From: Heterotrichella gracilis
Taxonomy: Eukaryota; Sar; Xanthophyceae; Tribonematales; Xanthonemataceae
DNA length: 64,000 nucleotides
Reading direction: 5' to 3'
Assembly: GCA_032358255.1 (NCBI GenBank)
Contig: JAULBX010025164.1
Span: 1-64,000 of the forward strand
Part shown: positions 34,911 through 47,000 of the stretch, piece by piece
Layout: each line of letters begins with the position of its first letter
How positions within the stretch are numbered: position 1 is the first letter of the stretch
Notes under the pieces: model-generated
What the model saw: the letters and a program-made list of their open reading frames with translations, nothing else
Told to the model about the DNA's origin: nothing
The model's database searches: none
Made by a program: the position numbers and the translations under genes

Positions 34911-37900
34911 GATGTACTAAACACTAACATTTCAATTTGGAAACTGGTGTCTATTTAAAAAGTATTTACTTGCACTGGAAAATTGCACCCGCCATGCTGC
35001 AAGCCCACTCCGGCATCAATTTACCACCCACCTGTTGGCTTGGGTTGCGTTTGAGACCAGCTCGGTCATGTTGGACAGGAAGAAGCCGAAGAAGGTGACA
35101 CCGCACAGCATGATGGCCATGGCCAGGCAGCGCTCCACTGTGTTGCCTGCGGTGATGTCCCCATAGCCCACAGTGGTGAAGGTGGTGGTGACATAGTAGA
35201 TGGCAGCCACGTACTTAACAATGTCGTCGGAATCCCGCAGATCCTGCAGGAGGGTTCACCAATGGTAAATGCGATTGTGGCCGATTGAGATCTAGTCTAG
35301 AACCGGTTTAAGGGCGATGTAAGGTGGTTTAATAATCGGCTTGGAGCTAGCTCAAATGTGATGTCCCCATAGCCCACTGTGGTGAAGGTGGTGGTGACGT
35401 AGTAGATGGCAGCAATGTATTTGACAATGTCGTCGGAATCCCTCAGGTCCTGCAGGGAGGTTCACAAGTGGCTTATAAGGGAGGTTCACAAGTGGCCTAT
35501 AGGACGGCAAATGTGACCTGGTCTGGTCTGATCTGATTTTAGCCGGTTAAGGGGGATAGCTTCAGAATTCGATGGGAAATCATCCAAGGCTGAATTACAT
35601 ATGGTTAAGTCAGTACAACCACACCTCAACAGCCACACATGTGCTGTTGCACTCACCTGTCCATCCACACTGACCAGCCAAGGTGTCATCTGCGCATCCA
35701 CCCTAAACCCTTAACGCTAAGCCCTAAATAACCATGCCTGTGTTTTTGCACTCACCTGCCCATCCACGCTGACCAGCCAGGTGTCATCCCCAAAGTCGGT
35801 CCACTTGGCGCAGCCATACCACAGGCACCCGAAGAAGTTGATGCATGCTGCTGACAGGTATGCCAAGTAGGCAAGGTAGATCCCTGTGGTCGACACGCCT
35901 CCCCACCGCTGCACGGTTCGCACACACACGCCCAGCGTCTGTATGAGCCGAATCATGCGCAGCAGGCGCAGCCCCAGGCAGGTCTGGATGACCGCCGCAG
36001 GCATGATACCTGCACCAGGGGGGTAAAGTTATAACATAATGTATACAACACAAAGAAGAAAGCGGGGGCACCAGTTCGGCGTGCATTCAGATATTAGTAC
36101 GTCCCACTCCACTGTGCCACGAGACGCAAGAATGGGTATGTAGCGTCTGTATGAGCCGGATCATGCGCAGGAGGCGCAGGCCCAGGCAGGTCTGGATGAC
36201 CGCCGCAGGCATGATACCTGCGCCAGGGGGATAAATTTATAAAACAAATGTATACAACCCAAAGAAGAAAGCGGGGGCACAAGTTTGGCATGCATTCAGA
36301 TCTTCATGATCTCATCTACATCATGAGTACACTCCACTCCGTTGTGCCTTGAGGCTCAAGAATGGGTTAGATGGGTATGTAGGGTCTGTATGAGCCGGAT
36401 CATGCGCAGCAGGCGCATGCCCAGGCAGGTCTGGATGACCGCTGCAGGCATGATACCTGCACCAAGGGTTTGATTGGGGTTAATTTTCCAAATAATTTAT
36501 ACAACTCAAAGAAGAGAGCACAATCACCAGTTCGGCGTGCATTCAGATAGTGCTTTTCATCGTTATTATGTTAGTCTTATATTCAGATAATGAGTACACC
36601 CCACTCCACTGTTCCATGTGATGCAAGAATGGGTATGTAGCGTATGTACTGGCCAAAGCATGCGCAGCAGGAGCAGGCGCAGGCAGGTCCGGGTCCCTAA
36701 ACCCTAACCCCCAAACTTTAAACACTAGCCACGCACAGCTGGGAACACCTCCCTACGCTCAAAACCTTGAACCCTAGCCACGCACTGTTGAGGATGACTC
36801 CGAAGAGCAGGTAGGGCGCGACGGCTATGACGTCATACACAAAGGTGCCGCTGGTGATGTAGTACTTTGCCGCCAGGTTCCCATCGGTGATCACCCGGAA
36901 GCGGCCATCATTGGAAATCACAAACCCAATGTGGAATCCCATGACCACATCAACAGCTGAGATGATGCCTGCACAGCGACACATCAGGGCTAAGCTAGGG
37001 TCATGCTTTTTGCGATTTGACCACCAGTGCAAAAGTTGCAGGTTCCTCAGCCCAGGCTGTATGCTGAACAAAACTTGATTGTTGGGCACTTGTGCGACGC
37101 CATCCCTGCAGGAAACCGTGAAGCTAGTACCGCAAAACATGAGAGATGCCAGAACACATGTCAGAGTCAAAATTGCAGCTGCCGTTCTTTGCCATTGCAA
37201 TAGCTCAAGACAAGAAGGGTGCAATAGCCAGAAAAAGATGTTGACTTGCATTCCACGTGCCCTCCTCACAGGCATACACCCGCACCTGTGACAAAGGCAG
37301 TGATTGTGAACCAGTCAGCCCAGCTTTGCAATGACCATGGCAAACAGAGAGAAAAGACGTGTACAAGGACCACGAAAAAGCAGATTTTGGCAGCACAGCA
37401 CATGACATGAGGTGATGCGTCATGCAACGCCATGCCAGATTCGAGCATACGCTCAACAGCTGTAGGGAGGGGCGCAACAGCTAGAAGAGTATGTCAAGCG
37501 TGCCTCACAGGCATGCATCCGCACCTGTGACAAAGGCAGTGATTGTGAACCAGTCGGCCCAGTTGTTGGTGGGGATTTTGTCTGTGAAGGTGATCGCAAT
37601 GGGCACCAGTAATGCAGTGTAGCTCATATCCATCAGCAGCGTCAGGAAGAACCACAGCCTGCGGGTTGCGAAAGGGTAATTCAAGGGCTTGCAAGGGGTC
37701 GCATATGGGTTTTCAAAGGCCAAAACAAGCATGATAATAGGGTTAGGGCGCAGGGTTAAGCTGTGGTATCCATAAGCAGCGTCAGGAAGAACCACAGCCT
37801 GCAGGGTTGCGGAAGGGTACGGAAGGGTAAACAAGGGCTCGTGAGGGGTGGCGAAAGGTAGAAAGGGTTCGCGAGGGTGGCAGAAGGGTAGCAAAGCGTA

Positions 37901-39515
37901 CAAAGGCCAACATCGGCATGCTTTAGATGTGTAGCTCATATCCATGAGCAGTGACAGGAAGAACCACAACCTGCAGGGTTCCGGCATCTGACATTTTGTA
38001 CCGTGCAAATGATGTTATTTTCTATATAAGCATGCTGCTATGGTGCATGCAGTATAAGTACTGCTATGCTATTGGTGGCACTGCACCTCACATGGTGATC
38101 CAGCGCAACAAACTGCAATTGTCTCATGCTCAAGGAGCAGCAGCTGACTGCTGATCTTGCTGTCAATGCATGTACATCCACTCAACTAAATTACAGGTAG
38201 ATAAGTTACACCTCGCAGGTACTGGCGCATGCACATGCCATATACTTGCCTTGCAATGTGGCTGTCGGGGCGGATGACTGGCAGGAAGCACACGGAGCGG
38301 TGGCGGCGCTTGGCACTGCGGCTGGGGGCCATGCTACTGGTGTGTAACAGGCCCGTGTCTGCAGCACGCAACGCCATGTAATTTCTAAGTTATCACTGGT
38401 AACAACAGGCTTTGTCATGGTCATACAGCGACCATGGGGAGTCCACCTGTGCCCCCTGAGTCGTATGGCGACTACTTACAACAAGTACAAGCAATCACCG
38501 ATAATCCACGGTACAAGTAATCCCACTTACTTACAAGTAGTTACAGCATGGGAATCCCACCTGTGTCAGCTGATTCGTACAAAGACTCCCCGCCCTCCTC
38601 CTCTTGCCCAGCCACCTGCTCCACCTCCCTGTCATCGTCCATCAGGCCAAGATCCTGGATCAAATGCGTTGCATTAAATGATTGCAAGAAATTACATCAA
38701 CAATACAAAAGGCAATTGGCATCCATATACTTCATGGCAACGAGTCACTGCAAGAAATCATGAGAACATTTACAAAAGATACCGTGATTGAAATAAACTA
38801 GATTCGTTTCTTTAGTACATCGACTTTCTCATCAATTGCAAGTAACAGGGTGTGCCATGTTCAGGGCACAGCCATCATGGGGGGAACCCACCTGGATGGC
38901 CTTAATCAACATGACATCCAGACATGTGCACAGGCAGCATGAAGCACAAGGCAACCCACCTGAATGGCTTTGAGCTCCTTTGGGCTCAGCGAATTCGTGT
39001 ACCATGATACCCCCCCAAAGGCATCCCATGTCTCGCGATCCACTTGCACAAGCCGCCCAAAGTGGATGCCGATCGGATCCTGCAGTCAACGCTTATTTTC
39101 AAAGCTTTTATTGTATACTATGCTGATGCAAAGTGATGCCACAGCATAGTCGTTTAGGGTCTAGAATTTATGGTCACGTATCAGTTCTTCAGCGTATTCA
39201 CGGTCCTTCTACTTCGTCCTACAGGGTCTCCAGGAGATAGGGTTTAGGGTTTAAAGCTTCAAGGTTTAGGGTCAGCCGTACAGCGTATTCGTGGTCCTTC
39301 TGCTTCCTCCTCCGGAAGGGTCTCCAGGAGGACAGCCGCCCCTTGGTGGCCCGTGCTAGCTGGTGGATGGGTCTGTGTGATCCCCTCCAGAGCTTTGGAT
39401 CCTGCTCCTTCGCTGGTTGTGACACCGGGTCCTCGATGCTTGCACCTGTGTTGCTGTCATCTGCGCTGTTCACTGCTCCTGTTACTGGGGCTGGTGGAAA
39501 GGCTGGGGCGTCCAT
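32699..39515 (-). CDS. Voltage-gated-type K+ channel with cyclic-nucleotide-binding domain, complete, 12 exons, 715 aa
   Basis: Six-transmembrane channel of the EAG/HCN/plant-Shaker superfamily. Exons: 39282-39515, 38960-39079, 38561-38654, 38250-38358, 37525-37658, 36786-36968, 35756-36009, 35032-35243, 34341-34686, 33788-33964, 33175-33370 and 32699-32787; total 2148 nt, all phases close. S1 (LWFFLTLLMDMSYTALLVP) is at about residue 145. S2-S3 lies in exon 6. S4 has spaced arginines (LRLLRMIRLIQ) in exon 7. The pore reads TTTFTTVGYGDITAGNT, and TVGYGD is the K+ selectivity signature. Next come the C-linker (FVAANRVPRGLSKRIRSYY) and the cNMP-binding fold (FIPPGQELCQQGDQANSIWVLQ, YGAPVLVGESAIL). 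No ankyrin repeats are seen. Whether a cyclic nucleotide binds cannot be told from the residues seen. The exon-4 donor is GC. The stop follows a 10-G run. Confidence 0.94.
33430..33490 (-). repeat. Copy of the 5' edge of channel exon 11
   Basis: Repeats 33340-33400 (codons for VVLA.HPEVY plus acceptor and intron), in the upstream intron. Confidence 0.88.
34195..34260 (-). repeat. Copy of the 3' end of channel exon 9
   Basis: Repeats 34338-34400, with codons for GDQANSI..L and the donor, in the downstream intron, next to CCCTAAACCC-like sequence. Confidence 0.85.
34803..34866 (-). repeat. Copy of the 5' edge of channel exon 9
   Basis: Repeats 34636-34690 (acceptor plus codons for QA.AILDKLSEVDRFVA) in the upstream intron. 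A (TA)n tract follows at 34889-34910. Confidence 0.87.
35355..35465 (-). repeat. Copy of the channel pore exon start
   Basis: About 100 bp nearly identical to 35150-35250, including codons for DLRDSDDIVKY.AAIYYV and TTTFTTVGYGDIT, in the upstream intron. It carries a full selectivity-filter coding sequence and an acceptor. Confidence 0.92.
35650..35702 (-). repeat. Copy of the 3' end of channel exon 7
   Basis: Repeats 35750-35790 (codons for WLVSVDGQ with donor), next to CCCTAAACCC sequence at 35701. Confidence 0.85.
36060..36705 (-). repeat. Array of copies of the channel S4 exon start and its upstream intron
   Basis: The 5' edge of exon 7 with about 80 bp of intron (35925-36090) recurs at about 36130-36300 and 36362-36545, and in decayed form at 36615-36705. 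The period is about 230-250 bp. Each copy holds the acceptor and codons for the start of S4 (IMPAAVIQTCLG.RLLRMIRLIQ). Confidence 0.92.
37258..37325 (-). repeat. Copy of the 3' end of channel exon 5
   Basis: Repeats 37499-37566 almost exactly: codons for WADWFTITAFVTG and the GTGCGG donor. The segments CTCACAGGCAT and GGTGCAATAGC (or close variants) also recur on the flanks. Confidence 0.92.
37765..37985 (-). repeat. Two copies of the 5' edge of channel exon 5
   Basis: The real edge is 37620-37665 (LWFFLTLLMDMSY). Copies lie at 37765-37812 and 37928-37982, each with an acceptor. Between them is a short degenerate repeat built from GGAAGGGTA/GCGAGGGTGGC units. Confidence 0.9.
39185..39240 (-). 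repeat. Copy of the 3' end of channel exon 1
   Basis: Repeats 39280-39335 (codons for RPFRRRKQKDHEYA) in the downstream intron, with TTTAGGG between the copies. A smaller copy of the exon-2 donor side lies at 38882-38910. Confidence 0.85.
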
Positions 39516-40629
39516 GGGTTGTCTTCAACCCACGGCGGGTGGGTGCTGGAGTAGAGGTTGTGCTGTTTGGTTTAGGGCTGGTGCTCTGAGGTTGTGTTGC
39601 TCTGGTAAGGCCACTGGTGCACCTGGAAAGGGGTCTGAGTGCCCTGGCCAGGGGAGGTAGTCAGCAAGCAGCAGGCTGTAGGGCGAGCTCCCAGGCGTGT
39701 GCACAATGTCATCGTCCAGACATGCTTCTGGCACAAAGAAAGGGTACCACAGGTGAGCGTCCCTGGTCCGCACAGTGTCTGTTGCAAGTGCAGCACCAAA
39801 CAGCTTTGCCAGCGTCTCCTGAAGGGAGAGTTTGAAGCTGCTCTAAAATCGCGAGAGTGGTCCCTTGTTTACCCCGTCGATAAACAACTGGTGTCACAGG
39901 CAAAAGCTCCAGGCGCAATACAACCACGTGGCCAAGCTGCCTCGTCAACCTTGACAACCAAACAGCCCCAATTATGTGTTTCACCCAGTTCAGTCAAAAC
40001 CCACCAGCAACAGTGTGTACAAGAATTTGGGGTTGCAGGCCGCTACTAAGCTAGGGAGAAGCACGCTAAAAGTTCTTCTATGCCTTCCTACCTGCTGCAA
40101 CTACGCCCAACAAATAAAGATTGCATGCATAAATGCATGCAGTTTGGTATCTCCCGTATTGGTAGACGTATTGTATTTCTTTTTGGGCGATTGCCATCGA
40201 CGTGCCACACTCCTGTTCAGTGGGTTGGCACTTCTCATATCTCGATCATTGTCTGGCGTTTTGGCAGTTATCAGTGTGCTTTCATGTGGGTTGCAGTGTA
40301 TGTGGGGTACAGTTTGTGCCTGTTACTGTATGCATGGTAGATACCTACCTGCTAAACACACTCGCACTTGACCCAAAACCATTTCCAATTACTGCCCCTC
40401 AAGTTGACAGTTTGACAAGGCCTGATACTGCCAACGCCTTCCACACACGCTCAGACCTATACCAGACTCGCCCCTTTCCGGCGAGAATACCCTAAACCCT
40501 AGCTTTGAACGCCCTCGGCCACCACCCTTTCACCACTAGGGCAAAACCCTTTGCAACTGCCCTCCAGTGCGGCTCCCAAGCCCTCCCATACCCTAGCCAC
40601 ACTGCCCAGCTGTGACCCTAGCTGTCCCT
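39516..40629. other. Divergent intergenic region (channel / DUF423 gene)
   Basis: The two genes are transcribed away from each other, so both promoters should lie here. Open frames on both strands (e.g. 39639-40049 +) show no recognisable similarity. No clear TATA box is identified. Confidence 0.5.
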
Positions 40630-42337
40630 ATGTCTGTCATACGGTCACGGAGGCTGTGGCACACAGTGGCAGGCCTATCAGGGGCAGCAGGTGTGGGGTT
40701 GGGTGCGTATGGAGCCCACGCCTTCAAACCTAAGGACCCTTATTTCAAAGAGGTGTTTGCAACAGCGAGCAAATACCACCTCATCCACTCGCTGCTGATC
40801 GCGGGTGCCCCGATGGCAAGGTGCGCACATCAGGGTTTATATTTTATGGTTTAGGGTTTTACATCGAGCTCGCTTTATCGCAAGGAGGTGTTGGCAACAG
40901 CGAACAAGTACCACCTCATCCACTCGCTGTTGATTGCGGGTGCCCCCATGGCCAGGTATGCCACGTAGGGTTTTAGGGTTTAGGTCCAGACCCAACCTAT
41001 TGCTGCTAATTGCATGAGTCGCGATGGTCAGGTACGCAAATAGGGTTTAGGGTTTAGGGTTAGGGTTTATGTCCAGACCCAACCTATTGCTGCTGATTGC
41101 ATGAGTCGCGGTGGTCAGGTACGCAAATAGGGTCTAGGGTTTAGGGTTAGGGTTAATATCCAGACCCAATCCATCGCTGCTCTTAACGGGTGCCCCAATG
41201 GCCAGGTGAGCAATTCAGGGTTTAGGGTTTAAGGGTTTTCATCCAGCCCATTGTATGCATGCGTATGCGTAGTGCTTTGCTTTACATCCTTCTTGCAGAA
41301 TGCGTGTCTGTGTGCAAAACGCACGAGTTGTATTACTGCCGCTGATGCTTGTAACCACTCATGGCATGGCGCAGGCGACCACACTTGGTGGGAGGGCTGG
41401 CAACAACTGGGGTGCTTCTCTTCTCTGGAAGGTATGTACCCATTTTATTATATTATAATCAAACAAGGATATTACAGAAAACATGTTCATTGTTTTCTTT
41501 TGTAGAAGGTATTTGTCCACGTGACTTGTTGTCCAACTTACCTTGCATTTGTTTGAGAACAATTACCCATGAATGGAGAATGGGCAATGTGACATAGGCT
41601 ATGCCCACTTGTGAATCATCCCAAATTATCATGAATCATCCCAAATTATCATGAATCAAAGGTTATGTTCCACATGGGCTATGTGACGTGCCATTTGAAG
41701 TGTGTTCTGTGGATTGTAATCTGAAGTACCGCTGAATGGAATATTGCCTATTTTCCATTGTGAAGTGCCATCCTATCCACAATATTGGGTTATGTGTTAA
41801 CTGCCCCAACACGCTCGTTTGCTGTGCAGCTGCTATGCAGCTGCAATCTCCCAAGACCGTGGGAAGGGTATGCTGGCGCCAGTAGGGTAAGTGCATGCTG
41901 GCTTCAGTAGGTATGCTGGCGCCATTACATTAAGTGTACAGAGAGGCTACCAATGCTGGAGGGAAATTAGTATAAAAATTGCTTGCTTACTTATTTTCCA
42001 GCAGTACAGGCACGACAAGCATTGCTGTATCATGCATCAGAAATTGATGCATTATTGCCTGTTGCTGCCGGGATGCATTGCCTCTGGCAGATGATCTGAT
42101 GGCCACAATGAACAGGTGCAGTGCCCACAATGCATCAAGGTCATTGCGTTGCCAACATGCAACTTGAGGTTCAACTTGTGTAGCTGAAGCTGAGGCATGG
42201 CATCCAATCATGATGATCCGACAATGTCACTGACATGCCCTGGGGCCACGGCATGATGACTCGGTGGGTGACGATGGGTGTTGATGCCCTGCAGGGGGAT
42301 GGCGCTCATCGCTGCATGGCTAGCGCTGGCACTGTGA
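40630..42337 (+). CDS. DUF423/TMEM256-family small membrane protein, complete, 4 exons, 115 aa
   Basis: Small hydrophobic protein of the DUF423 (bacterial YgdD, animal TMEM256) family, function unknown. Exons: 40630-40820, 41375-41431, 41830-41886 and 42295-42337; total 348 nt with stop, phases close. Motifs: GLSGAAGVGLGAYGAH, YHLIHSLL, GVLLFSGSCY and LAPVGGMALIAAWLALAL. About four hydrophobic segments; the length fits the family (about 110-130 aa). ATG 40630 is chosen because it is the first ATG in frame before the conserved core. Exon 1 is followed by four decayed copies of its 3' half before exon 2. A two-copy echo of the exon-3 end lies at 41905-41925. The last exon is only 43 nt. Confidence 0.93.
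40741..41235 (+). repeat. Five-unit array of the 3' half of DUF423 exon 1
   Basis: Unit 1 is the real exon end (40741-40840). Copies follow at 40875-40985, 40984-41066, 41070-41150 and 41158-41232. Each ends in a CCAGGT or CAAGGT donor-like site and is joined to the next by (TTTAGGG)n-type sequence, the longest at 41041-41070. The copies shrink and diverge, and units 3 and 4 are almost identical to each other. This is the clearest example of the exon-edge/telomere-motif pattern. Confidence 0.93.
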
Positions 42338-43513
42338 TCATGTTGGCCACGTGGCTGCTGGCGCTAAGCTGTGGGGTGCCACCACAAGTTGTGAATACTG
42401 AGGCAGTGGCGAATACTGAGGTGTGGGGGTGCCATGATTCATACTGGGCGGCGATGAGCTCTGGGTCAGCGGTGCTTGCCCTTTGCTTACGCATGCTCAT
42501 TGCAACTGGGACGCTGGTGTCGAGTAACTGTTTCGGCTGGATCGTGCGCGGCATGGATCATCAATGTATTACGTGGAGGAGGATGTTCACAGCCGTATGG
42601 ATCATTGTAACACTCCATTTTGATATCAAACCGCACCATGATGAATCGAAGAAAGGAAAAAGTGGGAACACGCAAGGGCGGACCTTCCGGCAGAGTACTC
42701 CCTGACGTCAAACTTTAGGCCGGGCCCCGGCCGGGGCACTGAGCTCACACCAGAGCTAGCCTGGCCATGGCCTAGACCCATGCATACAACTTGCGCACAT
42801 ATGTCCACTGCTGTACGTGCAATGGGCTATGGGGGGAACCCTTTTGAGTTAAAGTAATGTAACGTACAGCCAAATGGCATTGAATGGCATTGAATGTTAA
42901 CAAGCCCATGATGGAAGTGTCCACAGTGACCGTGGAATGCACCGTAATACATACGTATGTCATGTAGTACTATAGCATGTCATGGGTCAGTGACATTGAC
43001 CCCTCATGAGTCTCTGATCAGTGAGCTGGGGAACAGCCGAATTGGATCATCCGGGAGTTCTACCGTAGTTGGTATACCAAGCAGGCACAGCCAGTTAATG
43101 ATAATTTCTTATTCAACAGCTGCTGCAGACCTTGACTATCTTGAAGTTGAGCCCTTCTGCCAGCATGTTATCGATATGTAGCTACAGCGCCGTGAGTAGC
43201 CTCAGTGGCTGGCTGCATGGCATGCATCAAGTTGAAATAGAATCGTGACATGCTCATACGTAGCTGCTGCTAGCAGCCTGCCCCTGCCTGAGGCCAGGGG
43301 TGACCGTCAGCGCCTAATCGGCTAAGCCTTCGGAATTTGGCATAATCTTATTGTACTTGCCGTACTTATTAAGATGATGAGTATCGTAATAAAACGATTT
43401 TACGATGGCTGAGGAATGACAGCAAAGGAACTCAGGGTATTAATACTATTGACCTGAATGTCAAATACAAAAACAGGTGTTAAACTTTATCATCATCAGT
43501 GCGCACGCATATC
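42338..43513. other. Convergent intergenic region (DUF423 / DUF3533)
   Basis: 3'-UTR and spacer for both genes. The open frame 42235-42705 + overlaps the DUF423 last exon in another frame and has no similarity I recognise. GC-rich inverted sequence (GGCCGGGCCCCGGCC) lies at 42719-42733. Confidence 0.5.
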
Positions 43514-43514
43514 T

Positions 43515-44062
43515 ACACCGCCAGCAGCGCCACCTTGCCCGGGGAACGACAGTTATTATTTAAGTAATTTACTCACTGGCCTGAGATACAGGCGTTATTA
43601 AAAGTTCAACAACTGCGCACTTACACAGCCAGCAGCGCCACCTTGCCCATCGCCGACACTGGATCCTCACTCGCCTCTCCATCCTCCCCTCCCTCCACAT
43701 CCCCCCCCTTGCCACCCCCACCCCTACCCCCCGCCGTCGCCGCCGCCCGCGCCCACAGCAAAAGCCTTTGCCGTCATGAGCGCCAGGGCCACGCAATGCA
43801 CCGCCCACACCAGCGCATGTACACCGCTGGCGAGCGCATTCACACCGCCAGCATTGCCACCTTGCCCATCGCAGACACCGGGTCCTCAGATACCTCTGCC
43901 TCCTCCCCTCCCTCCACACCCCCATCCGCCGCCCCCGCCGCTGCGGCCGCCCATTATCGCATCACGGCCTTTGTCGTCATCAGCGCCAGAGCACCTCCGG
44001 ACAGCGCATGTACACCCCTGGCAAGCGCAGTTACACCGCCAACAGCGCCACCTTGCCCATCG
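43515..44062 (-). repeat. Four-copy array of the DUF3533 C-terminal coding end
   Basis: The segment coding for SAMGKVALLAV and the stop occurs at 44031-44062 (the real end), 43838-43868, 43622-43652 and, truncated, 43515-43540. The upstream part (ALALMT.KAVM and the Gly/Glu-rich tail) is also repeated in the two longer units, giving a period of about 190-215 bp. The copies lie after the stop codon, so they are probably 3' UTR. Confidence 0.9.
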
Positions 44063-47000
44063 CCGACACCGGATCCTCCCCCTCCCCTTCCTCCCCTTCC
44101 TCCACATCCCCCCCCTTCCCAACCCCACCCCCGCCCGCCGCAGCCCGCTGCCTCATCACCGCTTTGGCCGTCATCAGCGCCAGCGCCACGCACATGCACC
44201 CCACGTTCCACGCCGTGAGGACTATCCAATCGACCCAGAGCGTCTCTAGACCCCAGCCAAAGAAGATGGTGCGCAGGCCGCGGGTGCCGTAGGTAAAAGG
44301 CAGGGCTATTCCTATGGAGTACCACGGGGATTGTAGCTCATTGGGCATGATGCCCCCGCAGGCTGTGAACTGGATGATGAGGACCAGGGCGGAGAGGGCG
44401 GAGAAGCGCGTGGGCCCGATGAGGTGGATGAGCACGGCGTTGAACGCGATGAAGGAGAAGGTGAGGTACCTGCGCGCAGTGAGAGGCACGTGTGAATCTC
44501 ACATGCGCAATATACCCTTTAGGGTTTAGGGTTTAAGATTTGTCAAAAAGGCCCCCGCAGGCGGTGAACTGGGTGATGAGGACCAAGGCGGAGAGGGCGG
44601 AGGAGCGCGTGGGCCCAATGAGGTGGATGAGCACGGCGTTGAACGCGATGAAGGAGAAGGTGAGGTACCTGCGCGCCGGGGGAAGGGAGGGTTGGATCAC
44701 ACACGCGCAATACCCTTTAGGGTAAAATATAGGCCCCGCCAGGTGGATGAGCACCGCGTTGAAGGGGGTGAAGGAGAAGGCCAGGTACCTGCGGTTCGGG
44801 GTTGAGGGTTCAAGGCAGGAGGGGAAGGTGGTGGTCAACCATGCGGGGTTGCCCTTTTCGGCATTGTGGGCACAACTGCACGCTGCGGGGGATTAAAATA
44901 ATATAATGCATTAAATGTCAGTAAATGTGGTGAGTGATGTAGCGAGTGGGTGGAGAAGCAGGTTGACCCCGACAGGCGAACCCCCACGAGGAATACCCTT
45001 TAGGGTTTAGGGTGGGCCTGGCGCGGTGGATTAGCACGGCGTTGAATGCAACAAAAGACAAGGTGGGGGAAAGCAAGCTGGCTTTGGAACATTGGGTGGT
45101 GGCGTTGTTCTTGCCACGGTGGTGACCTGACTTTGGCGATTTACATACCAAGTATGTACCTCGAGTATGTAAACCACTGGGATTAAAAGCGCCCACTCAC
45201 CACAGGAAGGCCCACGCGTACGCCCCGTTCTTCCCAACTAACCCAAATTTACGCTAAATTAGGATTTTAAATGGGCGCAGCCACTCACCACAACAAAGCC
45301 CATGCGTATGCCCCGTTCTTACCAACTAAAGCCAAATTTACCCTGAAATAAGTTTTTAATTGGGCGCAGCCACTTACCACAGGAACGCCCATGCGTACGC
45401 CCCGTTCTTGCCAACAAACTGCGGGCTGCCCCCCAGTCCCGCGCTGCCCACCCCCTCCAGCACCCCTAGCAGCATTGCGCTCAGCACCAGCGTGAAGGTG
45501 TATGCCACCAGCGCTTTGACAAGGCCCAGGGTGGCGGCCTGGGGTGGGAGGGAGGAATTAGGGTTTAGGGCCGGGTGTAGGGTTTGGTGATGGCCAGAGG
45601 AGAGTCCTGAATTAGGGTACTGAGAACAGGGTTTAGGGTTTAGGTATTTAGGGTTGAATGTTTAGGGTTGATGATGGCCAGAGGAGAGTCCTGAGTTAGG
45701 GTACTGAGAACAGGGTTTAGGGTTTGGGGATTGGTGATGGCAGCATGGCACACGGCACCAGGGTGAAGGTGTATGCCACCAGCGCCTTGGCGATGCTCAG
45801 GGTGGCGGCCTGAGGTGGAAAGGAAAGGCAAACCAGGAGTAGGGTTCATGTGTCAAAGATTTAGGGCTTGCTGATGGCCATTGGAGCGTCCTGAGTTAGG
45901 GCGTGCATGGCACCCACCTGGATGCGTTGTTGGCGCGAGGTGCTGGCTAGGACCACATCCGACACCAGGATCCCCTCCGCTGCCAGCCCAAAGTCCCACA
46001 TGGCCGACACCACAAAGGTGCTGCCCAGCCACAGCAGGATGCACAGGATGTAGGAGGCAAAGTTCTGGCCGTAGTTGTTCACCTGCAGGAAAGGAATGAA
46101 ATAATAAAAACAATGAATAGGATAAAAAAACAGAGTATCCTTTCTTGCCGTGGTTGTTCACCTTGAGAGAAGGAATAAGAATAAGAATGAATACAGAAAA
46201 AAAAAGAAAGGATTTCTGGCACCCTACACCTTGCAAGGCAGCACTCCCTGTTCAATGCCTGCCTGCCCTAGGGTTTAGGTTGGGGTTTCACCTTGGCTAG
46301 GTTGTTGCTGTTAAGCAGGATTGGCTGCAAGTAAAAGGCGGGGTACACCGCCAGCTGATTGGATGCCAGCTGCTGCTGGTTGGCCGCCACGGTAGACCCC
46401 AGGGTTTGTGAAAGCCCGCTGACGACCTGGTTGACTATTAGGGAGATGAAGCCATAGGCGGAGTAGCTGCGGCCCTGCAGCGGAAGAAGGATGGTCATAT
46501 GCAGCATTTAAGGGTTTTGTACAGCAATGGCAGCATTTAAGGGTTTTGTATGATGACGGTGTGTGTGAAATTGCCAGGTAAACAAACTCCAGCCCATCTC
46601 TTCTGTGTTGATCCACCCAGGTCTTCCTTTCACCCCACACCCTACACCCTGCACCTACCTGTGGAAACAGATACACCATCTCCGCTTGCTGATACCCTCC
46701 CCCCGCCCCCCCGCTTGTGTTATACACCCCGCTGGCCGCCGCGCCACTGAAGTTGCCAGGAACGTAGAGCGCCGCCCAATAGGTTGTGCTGTTCATGAGT
46801 ATTGCAGTCAAGGCATCGGCACAACCAGATTCAGCATCCAGGGCGCATCCAGGGGAAGTAATTGACGCGCCGCAGCTGCAGAAAGGGAGCAAAAAGAGTG
46901 GCAAAAAAGAGAAACATTACAGAGCTCCAGAGGATGGGCATGGGGTAGGGGTTGGGAAAGCATGTAGGGCGCCGCCCAATAGGTTGTGCTATTCATGAGT

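Noticed and set aside
41041-41070. True telomere or chromosome end
   Set aside because: Runs are short, degenerate, in both orientations and embedded in introns of intact genes.
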